A stretch of DNA of 55,000 bases from Myxococcales bacterium. GTDB taxonomy: Bacteria > Myxococcota_A > Bradymonadia > UBA7976 > UBA1532. This document shows, one piece after another, positions 43,601 through 52,715 of this stretch. Every line of letters starts with the position of its first letter. Position 1 is the stretch's first letter. The stretch is taken from contig JACKDL010000019.1 in NCBI GenBank assembly GCA_020633555.1, positions 1 through 55,000 of the forward strand, read 5' to 3'. The notes beneath the pieces were generated by a model. It saw nothing but the letters and a program-made list of their open reading frames with translations, had not been told where the DNA came from and did no database searches. The position numbers were made by a program, and so were the translations under genes.

Positions 43601-43886
43601 AGAAGCCGTTGCTGTTGATGTTCACCCACTCTTCGCCTGCGTCGTCGTAGTCGCCGTCGCCGTTCTTGTCCCAGCGGTAGCGGTAGGCGTTGCCGCAGGT
43701 GCCGTCCTCGGCGATGGCGCGAAGCTGGGTCTCCTGCCCGTTGGTGACCTCGAACGGGATGTCCCGCCCCTGCACCTTCTGGATGGCAGTGACCCGCAGC
43801 GGCGCGGCGCTGGCGGCGGTGGCGATGACGCCGGCCGCGATGAACGCGGCGCGGGCCCACCAGCGATTGATCGGCTCGATCTCCAT
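34644..43886 (-). CDS. Giant PKD-repeat surface protein with MYXO-CTERM-type tail
   Basis: 3,080 residues. The ATG at 43886 begins a signal peptide (ARAAFIAAGVIATAASAA). A Ca-binding-like DKNGDGDYDD stretch follows, then a His/Trp-rich region (to about residue 640) containing RRQEADGSWNW, similar to the QW motif of alpha/alpha-toroid proteins. Residues about 1060-1890 are nine PKD repeats of about 92 residues (consensus xVDWGDGS ... FRAYTITVTA.DG.GG), then five double units of about 187 residues (VVHWGDEA ... YSFDFDNDGVWD), one more PKD and an Ig-like domain. The C-terminus has CSCDV, a hydrophobic helix and RRRRR, a MYXO-CTERM-type sorting signal that would be cleaved for surface anchoring. 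Adhesion or matrix binding is likely. Confidence 0.9.
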   Translation of the reverse strand: MEIEPINRWWARAAFIAAGVIATAASAAPLRVTAIQKVQGRDIPFEVTNGQETQLRAIAEDGTCGNAYRYRWDKNGDGDYDDAGEEWVNINSNGFFAALHSTVAYPNVEGNTQRFPKVQVECGNERATAIMPVLQRVERICSGYPAVEQCNGDENLRLTRKLHADWAVDRALWYMFRNYTHQADDGLGHGTHTCYYTAGSARQYMSHGHSLLAFLRRGHGHGPGRDADPYYRHLTLCGINATLTTFNMVANPDFDDTAARGIDAQYISPTSGRFATDGNTTSYGASAWAEPIAQFGDGAYVAEAGRGNVFGRRLDQIAQDLADGIVHCQDNRATGGWYYSCNAAGGDASTNGWSPEALRLLERKYGVETYQFAKDRQRSWLGTYCANGSCSYHGGGWKLSGNALVGYGWVDDQNFNSGPHAANHRAHLNSTSEIISDGAWGRYDNNYRGLYYIYAATKGLRSFVPEIKYLPNGNDWNAMLTRNMLRRQEADGSWNWSGGWSWGNYVARPSRTGMITQIIQSWLEAVAYARAIPELAGPGIPITFDHSWSYIQDPSVSLTRFCWKVEGDAPAADQADNQNLWDFCTADKNEAFTFAYDGELDWGEVERHHVTLGVRDSVGRWVYDTDSVEVKLSLLNHKPVIVAHPDGQNAFYRGYLGTNIILDGRESYDIDSDHEVFPGDANRARGIPDRVTSIHFDLNLDGDFDDAGEDGTNGPVTFIPNENMEFREGELFAVPMRVCDDGQWNGECYDGPGVDCTECSFGSAAVMIVVNREPPVIDIGTCDEGGQNCGPYVAEDFGGVNINLGGTRDPEGVLGLFFRYELIEGSGEIVLAPEYRGNPNNMGPTFTYVPDPDGPRVDRIRATVRDFAGLESEAIIRVVVPNAPPIIDDFQLSFAPQPPIFNGTQVENLGNGWYRLVIDADPNQDWAVRARVDAHDPGNDDLAYQVDVDGNGRFDINGSDAEPEFGTFLLPGGRQYTATLRVTDDADAVSEDLAFEPPVNNPTFSYFFDLGADGRFEVAGGAQNTFDFRAQDGQDQAHVVGRIVDSNGLITEFDVTVELANRPPVFEVARELGRDGFSVVLTASAVDPDGDQVTYSFDWGDGGPATASRGGVAEHDYAENVFRAYTVRITASDGRGGSATRNVVVDFPAPPANRDPSIELARVISKNGFEVLLSVSGIDPDDDPLTFTIEWGDGQRSQVQGGLAFHTYPEGQFRAYTIRVLLEDGRGGSDSAEVQVDFPEPAANRAPVITDARILSQEGFQIILTASAMDPDGDDVTLTVDWGDGSPPAEMGGGLAAHNYPDGQFRQYTATIIATDGREGEDREAVVIEFEAPPPNQDPVFEFARVLSKDGFNVVISAAAADPEGDAVTYTVDWGDGSQPTRMQGGIAEHDYPDGAFRAYTITVTATDPDGGSATRQIPVNFPRPADNRPPAFEFSRITSQQGFNVVLSASAVDPDGDVITYTVSWGDGSPNTRMQGNLADHDYPLNQWRAYTITVTADDGNGGTAEAQVPVQFVEPQPNRAPTIEVARILSKDGFDVMVTASASDPDADTLSFSVDWGDGSQPTAMRGGLAEHTYPNGAFRQYTIVVTVTDGNGGRDTANILVDFAAPDENQAPAFEFASVIEKVGFDVVINASATDPDGDNITYTVDWGDGSQPTVMRGGTAGHSYPDGQFRAYTIRITAADGNGGQATRDLAVNFPAPAENANPIFEFARVLSKTGFSVVFASSAIDPDNDVVSYEVDWGDGSEPEALPGGLGEHVFPDGQFRAYTITVTATDGNGGRAERDVEVNFPAPADNRAPVIEEIRVLPQGGFEILVVVGAADADNDPLNFHFDWGDGSDAETARGGIASHIYPAGVFRAYDISITVEDGRGGVAQGADRIDFPEPAANEPPVIEDVGIRIAPAGEVTFNVSAFDPEGGRLTYQIHFGDEADADIQANLVAGLGTHTYEYQGDDAEPYRGYVVVIDPHGNQSRQAFEVTIPDAPTNVLDFAVQIIREGTVLITVVADDRDGNSGLSYDFDFEGDGVWDVRDQARGSIVYSYPEAGEYTVTVRITDGWSGNAVVDTRRIVIEEWVAQDGAPVINDIEVEVGPRGRVALTADAWDPEGTRLSYVVHWGDEANPDVSVELIGGQGRHDYAHPANGQPYTGWVEVTDGAGQTARRPFTANIVDAPTVIDQITANLIRQATFLVSVAARDADGADHLVYRFDFENDGVWDTPDQPSSSAIHQYGAPGNYTVNVRVTDTWSGATVEQAVQITLEPWILDNNAPVIHAVDVRVSPRGLVNLVIDASDPDGDRVTAAIHWGDEAEAQALMAIAGFGAQHRYPFPVNGLPYDGFVQVTDSNGASAQAPFQANVVDAPTEIVEVTIDRVGGGTVLVSVLAEDRDGADQLVYSFDFDNDGVWDRADQRNASTVHTFLRPGDYQVRVAVTDTWSGVTTVGGTNLRLLPWEAENQPPVINSIELTMGARGQAELVVAAVDPENGFLDYVVHWGDEANAEGTRPLRLGTGSHTYAFPEAGAPYAGYVLVTDTEGATVRGDFAAEVIDHPTVIREISMDLLGGGTVLIGVEADDADGRGELVYSFDFDQDGQFEVVDQANNTVVHDYPNPGVNTVTVRVTDPWSGASVEGQASIELDEWIQQNQPPVIHDIQVAVGPRGHAELTVEASDPDGDFVDVVVHWGDEADAQATAALVGMAGAHDYAWAGEGGAYAGFIEVSDANGETVRGEFEAVIVDSPTVVREIRISNRGSGAIEITVVANDPDTQNLAYGFDFEDDGAFEVEASASGTAEHSYPQAGNYAIRVTLTDDWSGVVTQEIRPYELAPWVEEVPLGGDHLEGDEGRCMVFRVGDDLSQFSTKVDPTVCDRAENPDPERWLWAFGDGDTARGSEVGHRYADDGIFQVVVAGGTPERQQRSEIQVQVNNLAPSFVTEPRTRAFRGELYRYTLRVEDSGLNDEIRVELLTAPEGMTIGRGNTDREWILAWEVPADFDLAAVDVELRAYDGHMENGEWSDDGGEAWQNFEVVLGELNAGGGGDDMGVPDAGPSEGFDAYTGSSCSCDVADDQGPGSALLLLGLLGLVGVRRRRR
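35410..38225 (-). repeat. Five tandem double-PKD coding repeats (about 561 bp each)
   Basis: Each unit encodes about 187 residues: one PKD-like half with WGDEA, one with FDFDNDGVWD, and a closing PW or EW linker. Units begin at the protein motifs PPVIEDV, APVINDI, APVIHAV, PPVINSI and PPVIHDI. They lie in frame inside the giant gene. Confidence 0.85.
38226..40706 (-). repeat. Nine tandem PKD coding repeats (about 276 bp each)
   Basis: Units start with an Asn-x-x-Pro linker followed by a VISKDGF-like strand, the WGDG turn and a closing VNFPAP-like strand. Their length is nearly constant (2,481 bases for nine units). Similarity between neighbouring units points to growth by duplication. Confidence 0.87.
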
Positions 43887-43923
43887 GTTCGACTGACCCC
43901 CTGATCTGTCCCCAAACCGCCGC

Positions 43924-43950
43924 GGGCTGACGACAAATGGTCGTCGGCCC
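43924..43950 (-). promoter_or_regulatory. Stable hairpin in the leader of the giant gene
   Basis: GGGC-T-GACGAC (43924-43934) pairs with GTCGTC-G-GCCC (43940-43950) around AAATG, an eleven-pair stem with one G-T wobble. It lies 38 bases before the start codon and downstream of the candidate promoter, so it would fold in the mRNA leader. It may protect the long mRNA or bind a regulator. Confidence 0.4.
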
Positions 43951-43984
43951 ACACCAAACCGCAGGTGTCCGGCGCTTATGCGTA

Positions 43985-44013
43985 AAACTACGGGGCCACT
44001 GCACGGCGGTCAA
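43985..44013 (-). promoter_or_regulatory. Candidate promoter for the giant gene
   Basis: On the minus strand TTGACC (44008-44013) and TAGTTT (43985-43990) are exactly 17 bases apart. The -35 box matches the sigma-70 consensus at five of six positions, the -10 at three. Transcription would give a leader of about 90 bases. The remaining part of this 233-base gap shows nothing else. Confidence 0.45.
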
Positions 44014-44119
44014 TCGACCCCGGGCACGCTGCGATTTGTTCATGGATTCCGGTGGACTGGGGCATCCCGCCGCAGACGCTCGGCGCACCAGAGCGCCCCG
44101 CGAGGCGTCGGCGACGGGC

Positions 44120-45098
44120 TCAGCCGGCCAGGATGCCAGGCAGGTGGCTCTGGAAGTGCGCGAGCGGGAGCGACGGCTGGCTTCGCAGGTTCAGGCTGCG
44201 GGGCCAGCGGCCCATGAGGGCGGCCAGTCGCATCACCGCCGGCTGGGCCGTGCCCCCGACGAAGGCCGCGACGCCCCGGCGGGTGAGCCGCTCCAGCAAC
44301 ACCCGGTAGACCGTCCAGATGACGCCGCGCCCTTGGATGCTCGGGTCGAAAACCAGATCCATGCCGGCCTTGCGCCCCCACCACGGCGTGTCCTCCTGGA
44401 TGCTGGCGTGGCAGACCCCCACGAGCTGGTCCCCGGCGTGGATGGCATAGAGCAAGCTCGCGCGGTCCTCGCAGGCCTCGGCCCAGGCCGCCTCGATGCG
44501 GGCCAGGTGCTCGGGCCAGGCCCCGAACCAGGCCCACTGGGGCTCGGCCGCGAAGACGCGCCGGCGCAACGCCACCGCGGCACCCAGATGGGGGCGCCGC
44601 AGCCGCCCCAACTGGAGCCCCAGGTGCCGAAGATCGGGGGGCGGATCGCGGTGGGCCACCAGCCGCTCCAGCGCCTCGCGCGGCTCGCCCACCAGCACCA
44701 CGGAGTCTACGCCCACCCCGACCGAAGCCAGCGCGGGCAGCGCTGCCCGGTAGGCCACGTCCAGGTCCAGCAGGTACTCGCCGGAGCGGTGCAGGGCCAG
44801 CTCGGCCAGCGCCCGGCCCAGCCACGCCACAGCCTCCGCGTCGTCCGGGTCCGCGTCGCCCAGGGCGCTGACGTACGACCGCCCGTGCCACCCCTCGCGG
44901 ACCAGCCCCTGGAGGGCGAAGGCCCGCGGCGCCGTCGCGGTCCCCAGCACACGCAGCCGCACGTGAGGCAGGGCAAGGGCGGCGGCCACGGCGTCCAGGG
45001 TCCACGCCCGGGCCTCGGCCGTGTCCCTCACGCCCCTGTGCCGCGCCAGCGTCCGGTGACGCAGCGCGGCCAAAGGGCGGGCTCTGGCCCGCAGGGCG

Positions 45099-45118
<20 letters not shown>
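44120..45118 (-). CDS. GNAT-family acetyltransferase, possibly two-domain
   Basis: 332 residues. The C-terminal half (about 180-310) has a GNAT core: LVGVCHASIQEDTPWW, the strand and CoA turn MDLVFDPSIQGRGVIWTVY, and a closing GGTAQPAVMRLAALMGR. The N-terminal half (about 50-170) has the size of a second, degenerate GNAT domain, but I cannot confirm it. The ATG at 45118 lies inside the end of hutU, a 20-base overlap, so the two are in one operon. The substrate is unknown; acetylation of a histidine-derived metabolite would fit the context but is speculation. Confidence 0.72.
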
Positions 45119-47129
<2,011 letters not shown>

Positions 47130-47260
47130 GACGGTCTCCTGGCGCGGCAAGGCCGGCATGGTGGCCCGCCACGCGGGTGCCCACAAGCCCGCGGCTCGAC
47201 TCGACCTGCCTCGCCGCCGAAGATGGGCCCCCGAGATCCGACGGCGAGGACGAGGTGGTC

Positions 47261-50203
47261 ATGAAGCGGTGGATGGGTTTGGGGCTGATCGCCATGTTGG
47301 CCTGGGGCTGTGACGACGGCGAGTCGGGCGAGGGTCCGGGGGGCGCCGCCGACGGCAGCGTGGTGGCGGACATGGACCGCCTGGACCAAGGCGCCCTGCC
47401 CGACGCCCTCGTCGACGGAGGCGCCGAGGATCGTGGCGTGGGTGACGGCGCCGCGGACGCCCAGGTGGATGGCGCGGCCGACATGGCCGCACCCCGCTGC
47501 GGTGATGGCACCCTCGACGACGGGGAGGCATGCGACGACGGCAACGTCGACGCCGGCGACGGGTGCGATCCGCTGTGCGCGTGGGAGCCGCAGGCGACCG
47601 TCGAGCCCGACGGCCGTGACCAGCCGCTCGCCTTGCGGTTCGACGGGAACGGTCGGGCCGAGGCCACCTTCGCCCTCGAGTCTCGCATGGACGCCGACTG
47701 GTTCCGGTTCACCCTCGACGCCGCCTCCGACGTGTCCATCGAGGTGATGCACGTTGACGGGGTGTCGCCTTGCCCGGGGGACCCCTCCCTCTCGCTCTAC
47801 ACCGAGGACGCGGCCCCGGTGCTCACGGTGGCGGACGGCCTGCGCACCATCTGCCCGGTGGCGGCGCCCGGAACCCACCCCCTCCTGACCGGGTTGGCGG
47901 CCGGCACGTGGACCATTCGCGTGTCCCCGGCCATCGAGCCCATCCCCGACCTGCGGATCGTGGTGCGAAAGCTTCCCCGCCTGGGCGACGGCGAGGGCTG
48001 CCGCGAGGACGGCGTGAGCGGGCTGTGCGACGAGCCGACCCGCTGCGGCCGGACCGATCTGTTGACCCTGGAGGGCCAGTGCCTGCCGGCTGGCTGCGGC
48101 GACTGGCTGCGGGACGAAGGTGAGGCCTGCGACGCCCCCGAGGCCTACTGCAGCGACGACTGCAACCTCGCGGGCGCCACCGAGGTCGAGCCCAACGACA
48201 CGCCGGCCCAGGCCAACGCCATGGGGCCGTCCACGGTGCCGCAGCTCGGGAACTGGCAGATCGCCACCACCCTGTCCGGGGTGGAGGATCGGGATCACTT
48301 CAAGCTGACGCTTCCCCCCGGGGTGGTGGACCTCCAGCTCCACGTCTTCGACGGCTTCCTGTTCTGCCCCGGGGGCGTACGCGCCGTGGTCACCGACGAA
48401 GACGGCGCGGTCCTCGGGCGCACCGATCAGGCCTGCGAGACCTTGGAGCTGGAGGCCCTGCCCGGCGGCCGGGTGGTGCAGATCCGCCTGGCCACCGACG
48501 ACGTGGGCGTTCCGAACCGCCCGATGCTGCTCTTCGTGCTCACGGTGCCCCGGGTGGGCCAGGGCGAGGCCTGCGCCGCCATCGGCTTCCCTCGCTGCCG
48601 CGCGGGCGCGTGGTGCGTGGACAACCGCTGCATCGCCGACGTCTGCGGCGACGGCCGCCTGGGCCCCGACGAGGGGTGCGACGACGGCAACCTGGCCCCC
48701 GGCGATGGCTGCGACGAAGCCTGCGCGGTCGAGGTGCAGGCCATCGATCCCCCGGGGGGAGACTTCCCGCTGCGGGCCCCACCCGAGGCCGCGCTCCGGT
48801 TCAGCCTCGCGCTGCGAGAGCCGGGCGCCCAGGTCACCTTCGAGACGCTGGGCCGCGATGGCGTCTGTCCGGCCGACACGCGCCTGCGGCTCTTCGCGGG
48901 CGACGCGCTGTTGGCCGAGGTGGACGATCTCGAGGACGGCGGCCTGTGCGCCGTGCTGACCCACGTGCTGCCGGGGGGTGACTACACCCTCCTGTTGGAC
49001 CACCGGGACCGGGGTTTCGTCGACGACCTGATCCTGCGCGTCAGCTACGGGCCGGTCAGCGCGGTGGGCGAGCCCTGTGGTCCCGAGGCGCCCCCCTGCG
49101 CGGCCGAGGCCTTCTGCGGTGGGGACACCTGCCGGGTGCACGCCTGCGGGGACGGCATCTTGGGGCCCGACGAGGAGTGCGACGACGGGAACCTGGTGAG
49201 CGAGGACGGCTGCAGCGCCGAGTGCATCTTCGAAGCCTCCCCGCTGGGCGACGGCGGCGACTTCCAGCGGCCGGACCTGTCCTTCGAGGACGCCGACGTC
49301 TTCGACTTCGAGCTGGTTGAGGCGCGACGCTTCCGCGCCTGGACCGACAACGGGGCCGGGCGGTGCAACGGCGACGCGGCCATGGACCTGGAGCGGTTCG
49401 AAGACGGCGCATGGCAGCTCGTGGCCAGCGACGATGACGGCGGCGTCACCATCTGCCCGCGCATCGACCGCCCCCTGGGCCCCGGACGCTACCAGCTCGC
49501 CGTCTACGGGGTGGACGACGACCTGCTCGCGTACACCCTGCACGCCCGGCTCCAGCCGCAGCGCGAACCCGGCGCCGCCTGTGATCCGCTGGCTGAGGCC
49601 GACGCGTGCACCTCGGGCCATGCCTGCCGGGCGACCGCCGCGGGCGCCACCTGCGTCAGCCTGGGCGCGCTGCGCGACCAACAGGAGCCCGACGACTTCA
49701 CCGAGGACGTTCGGCCTGTGGCCCCCGACACCATCGTGCGCGCCCGTCTGGAAGACATGTTCGGGGCCGACAGCATCGACCTCTTCGCCATCGAGCTGGT
49801 CGCGCCGGCGCGGCTGCGCGTCGAGACCGGCGACGGCGACGGCGGGTGCCCGGGCGACACCCTACTGCACCGGCTCGATCCGGGGCTCTGGGACGCCGAA
49901 GACGCCGACACGGCGATCCTGGCGGCCTTCGTCACCAGCGACGACACCGACAACCTCCGCTGCTCGGTGCTGGAGGAGGACCTGCCGGCGGGGATCCACT
50001 GGTACGCGGTCGAGGAATACGAGCGCGACGAGGCCCTCTCCTACGCGCTCATGGCCCGGATCCTGCCCGTCCGGGGCGCCGGGGAGGCGTGCGACGCGGT
50101 GCTGCGCAACCCCTGGGACGTCCCGTGGTTCGACCGCTGCGGCCAAGGGCTGCGCTGCGTGGCCCAGCCGGGCCAGGCCCTGGGTACCTGCCAGGCGCCC
50201 TGA
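47261..50203 (+). CDS. Cys-rich lipoprotein with DUF4215-type repeats and PPC-like domains
   Basis: 980 residues. The ATG at 47261 gives a lipoprotein signal (LIAMLAWGC), then an Asp/Gly-rich, low-complexity segment. Four Cys-rich repeats of the myxobacterial DUF4215 type follow: CGDGTLDDGEACDDGN, a degenerate CGDWLRDEGEACD, CGDGRLGPDEGCDDGN and CGDGILGPDEECDDGN. Between them lie beta-rich domains of about 110-150 residues that resemble pre-peptidase C-terminal (PPC) domains, such as EPNDTPAQANAM leading to DRDHFKLTLPPG. The protein is probably exposed on the outer membrane. There is no catalytic domain, so a structural or binding role is likely. It is divergent from hutU across 131 bases. 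Confidence 0.82.
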   Translation: MKRWMGLGLIAMLAWGCDDGESGEGPGGAADGSVVADMDRLDQGALPDALVDGGAEDRGVGDGAADAQVDGAADMAAPRCGDGTLDDGEACDDGNVDAGDGCDPLCAWEPQATVEPDGRDQPLALRFDGNGRAEATFALESRMDADWFRFTLDAASDVSIEVMHVDGVSPCPGDPSLSLYTEDAAPVLTVADGLRTICPVAAPGTHPLLTGLAAGTWTIRVSPAIEPIPDLRIVVRKLPRLGDGEGCREDGVSGLCDEPTRCGRTDLLTLEGQCLPAGCGDWLRDEGEACDAPEAYCSDDCNLAGATEVEPNDTPAQANAMGPSTVPQLGNWQIATTLSGVEDRDHFKLTLPPGVVDLQLHVFDGFLFCPGGVRAVVTDEDGAVLGRTDQACETLELEALPGGRVVQIRLATDDVGVPNRPMLLFVLTVPRVGQGEACAAIGFPRCRAGAWCVDNRCIADVCGDGRLGPDEGCDDGNLAPGDGCDEACAVEVQAIDPPGGDFPLRAPPEAALRFSLALREPGAQVTFETLGRDGVCPADTRLRLFAGDALLAEVDDLEDGGLCAVLTHVLPGGDYTLLLDHRDRGFVDDLILRVSYGPVSAVGEPCGPEAPPCAAEAFCGGDTCRVHACGDGILGPDEECDDGNLVSEDGCSAECIFEASPLGDGGDFQRPDLSFEDADVFDFELVEARRFRAWTDNGAGRCNGDAAMDLERFEDGAWQLVASDDDGGVTICPRIDRPLGPGRYQLAVYGVDDDLLAYTLHARLQPQREPGAACDPLAEADACTSGHACRATAAGATCVSLGALRDQQEPDDFTEDVRPVAPDTIVRARLEDMFGADSIDLFAIELVAPARLRVETGDGDGGCPGDTLLHRLDPGLWDAEDADTAILAAFVTSDDTDNLRCSVLEEDLPAGIHWYAVEEYERDEALSYALMARILPVRGAGEACDAVLRNPWDVPWFDRCGQGLRCVAQPGQALGTCQAP

Positions 50204-50227
50204 GCTGCTGGGCTCCGCGACCGAAAA

Positions 50228-52624
50228 CTACAGATCGGCCAGCATTCGTCCCGCCAGGGCCGCCCCCGACTGCCATGCAGCCTGGACCCGCGGCTGGCGC
50301 AACCAGTCGCCGCAGACACCAAGGCGCACATCCCCGTCCCATCGCTGGGCTGGGCCGGTCTGGACGCCGCTGAACCCGTAGCGCCATCGGTGAGCGATCC
50401 ACCGGTCGGGCGGGGGGGCGCCTGTCAGGTCGCGGAAGGCCGCCAGCAGCGCTTCGGCCACCGCCGCCCCGTCGGCCTCCAGCCGCGTCGCAGACCACGC
50501 CGGGCTGGCCTGGATCACCCAGGCGGGGGTCGGCGGGCGACCCGGCTTGCTTGCCTGGCGGGCGATCCAGCCCAGGGCGTCATGCCCAAGCCGCACCCCG
50601 TCAAAGGGAAACGCAAGCGGCGCCGCGAAGCGCGCCATGATCGTCCAGTTGGGGATCAGCTTCGCCGCAGCGGCCTCGGCGGCCAGCGCCGGGGCCTCGC
50701 CCAACAGGGGGGCCGCCTGGGCCGCGGGGATCGCGACCACCACGGCGTCAAAGGGCCCATGCCGGCCCCCCGCATCATCGGTCAGCCACCACTCGCCGCT
50801 CTCGCGCGAGACCGCCCGCACCTGTACCCCCCAGCGACCGTCCAGCTCGCGCGCCAGGTGACGCGTCAGGGCGCTCATGCGCGGCACCCCCACCCACCGC
50901 GGCGTCGGCGGCGGATCGGGCACCAGCCGGTCCTTGTCCCAACGGGCGAAGCGGCCCTGCCAGGGGGCCACGTGCCCGTCGGCGGCCCAGGCCTGGACGA
51001 ACCGCAGGAAGTGCGGATCCCGCGCCGTGAAGTACTGGGCCCCATGATCGAAGTGCGCGTCGTCCGATCGCCGCGTGGCCATCCGGCCGCCGGGCCCGCG
51101 GCCCTTGTCGAACACGGTCACCGGCAGCCCGTGATCGTGCAGCGTGCGGGCGCAGGTCAGACCGGCCATTCCGGCGCCCACCACACCTACCCGGGCCGGC
51201 AGATGACGCCGAGGCCGCTCGAACCGCGCCGCCAGGCGTCCCAGATCCAACCGCTCGGCGTGCGCGGTGGTGCTGCGGGTACGCACGGCGCCCAGCACGG
51301 GCGCCTCGGGCTTGAAGGGCCGATCGAACAGGCCAAGCGAGTACAGCAGCCCGCCGTAAGACGCCGGATCCCGCCCGTCCAGGGCGAAGCGGTGGTTCAG
51401 ATCCACCAGCGTGTCGATGGCCGCCTGCGGATCGGCCGTCCACCCGGCGATGGCCTTGCCCCAGGTCATCCGCACGTTGTTGTGCAGCTCCCCGTGGCGC
51501 AGGAGCGACGTCTGGCACAGGTCCCACAGCGGGTCCCCGCTCCGGCCCCGGACCAGCGTCTCCCAGCCGCGCACCGCCCGTGGATCAGCGGCGTGGGCCC
51601 GCAGGGTGTCCTGCGCCCAGTCCGGCAGCGCCGCGAAGGCCTCGGGATCGGGCGTGTGGTGGCACCAGTGCCAGGCGAGCTCCCGCCACACCAGCAGCTC
51701 ATCCAGGAACTTCTGCGCTCCGTCGTGCCCGGCGGCGTTCGCCTCGCGGGCCACCTCGAACGGCGAGAGCATGCCGTAGTGCAAGTAGGCCGACAGCCGG
51801 CTCGTGCTGCTCACGACCGCGGCGTCGTTGCGCTTGCGGTGATAGGCGTGCAGGTGCCGGTCCCGCCACGCGGCCCACCGCGCCCGACCGGCCCGGGTGC
51901 CGCCCGGCGTGTCGGGCACGGGCCCCACGGTGTGATCGATCTCGCACTCGGCCACGCAGGCCGCCAGGTCCACGCCGGCCAGATCCAGGGGCGCGAAGGG
52001 CAGGGGGACGGGGGCAGCGGGTGAACGCGCAGGCGCTGGGGCCGGCCCGAACGGGTCCCGCGCCAGCGCCTGGCGCCGCAGTGCGGCATGCTCATCGCGA
52101 AAGGTGAACGCCCGTGTCGGCGCTTCACCGCTGGCGGTCAGCGGCACCAGGCAGCTCGCGTCCACCATCCACAGCGGCGCCACCTGGGCGACCGCCGCTG
52201 CCCAGCGCCGCAGGAAGGGCACCGGCGCGGCGTCGGTCACCACCAGCGCCGCCTGTGCCGCCAGAGTCTTCAGGTGGGGCCCGCGGTGGCCAGGGCGCCC
52301 CAGGTGGAAGGCGTACTGCACCCCTGCGTTGGCCAGCTCCACCGCCACGTCCCGGGCCCCCTCCAAGATGAAGGTGTGGTGTCGGTCGTTGGCGTAGGGG
52401 CCCCGCTCGTCCAGGCCCTGGTACACCAGCAAGGGCAACCCCAGGGTGGCCGCCGCGGTCTGGGCCACCGCCAGCGCCGGGTTGTCGTGGGCCCGCATCG
52501 CCAGGCGCATCCAGTACACCACCAGGGCGCCGGATCGGGGCGCTGGGGCTGGGCGCAGGATCCGGGCCGCCAGGTGGGCCGGCAGCCCGCTGGGGCGCCC
52601 GCCGGAGACATCGTGTGTGTCCAT
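50228..52624 (-). CDS. Class II photolyase-like / renalase-like FAD oxidoreductase fusion
   Basis: 798 residues. Residues about 1-455 are a photolyase: LVVYWMRLAMRAHDNPAL at the antenna domain, then SRLSAYLHYGMLSPFEVA, FLDELLVWRELAWHW, LLRHGELHNNVRMTWGK and LNHRFALDGRDPASYGG, which fit class II CPD photolyases. From about residue 478 a second FAD protein begins: VGVVGAGMAGLTCARTL, GRGPGGRMATRR, HFDHGAQYFTARDP, as in renalase-like amine oxidases. So one chain carries two flavin-binding domains. The ATG at 52624 is preferred; an upstream ATG (52681) or GTG (52693) would add a basic lead. It is divergent from the PLP enzyme gene. Confidence 0.86.
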   Translation of the reverse strand: MDTHDVSGGRPSGLPAHLAARILRPAPAPRSGALVVYWMRLAMRAHDNPALAVAQTAAATLGLPLLVYQGLDERGPYANDRHHTFILEGARDVAVELANAGVQYAFHLGRPGHRGPHLKTLAAQAALVVTDAAPVPFLRRWAAAVAQVAPLWMVDASCLVPLTASGEAPTRAFTFRDEHAALRRQALARDPFGPAPAPARSPAAPVPLPFAPLDLAGVDLAACVAECEIDHTVGPVPDTPGGTRAGRARWAAWRDRHLHAYHRKRNDAAVVSSTSRLSAYLHYGMLSPFEVAREANAAGHDGAQKFLDELLVWRELAWHWCHHTPDPEAFAALPDWAQDTLRAHAADPRAVRGWETLVRGRSGDPLWDLCQTSLLRHGELHNNVRMTWGKAIAGWTADPQAAIDTLVDLNHRFALDGRDPASYGGLLYSLGLFDRPFKPEAPVLGAVRTRSTTAHAERLDLGRLAARFERPRRHLPARVGVVGAGMAGLTCARTLHDHGLPVTVFDKGRGPGGRMATRRSDDAHFDHGAQYFTARDPHFLRFVQAWAADGHVAPWQGRFARWDKDRLVPDPPPTPRWVGVPRMSALTRHLARELDGRWGVQVRAVSRESGEWWLTDDAGGRHGPFDAVVVAIPAAQAAPLLGEAPALAAEAAAAKLIPNWTIMARFAAPLAFPFDGVRLGHDALGWIARQASKPGRPPTPAWVIQASPAWSATRLEADGAAVAEALLAAFRDLTGAPPPDRWIAHRWRYGFSGVQTGPAQRWDGDVRLGVCGDWLRQPRVQAAWQSGAALAGRMLADL

Positions 52625-52715
52625 GGCCAATGGAGGCCCGCGGCGGCCTCGCCGTTGCGCCTTGCCGCGCTTTCGGCCCATCCTCGGCGCCACCCGGCTT
52701 GCTCAGGAGGACATC

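Noticed and set aside
34293..43904. A 9.6-kb open frame on the plus strand, opposite the giant PKD gene
   Set aside because: It has no signal peptide or domain, its composition (Val, His, Gly, Asp-rich repeats) mirrors the antisense of the PKD repeats, and high GC at third positions keeps the antisense frame open.
47130..49681. Long minus-strand frame opposite the Cys-rich lipoprotein
   Set aside because: It is antisense to a well-supported gene and merges out of frame into hutU; no recognisable domain.
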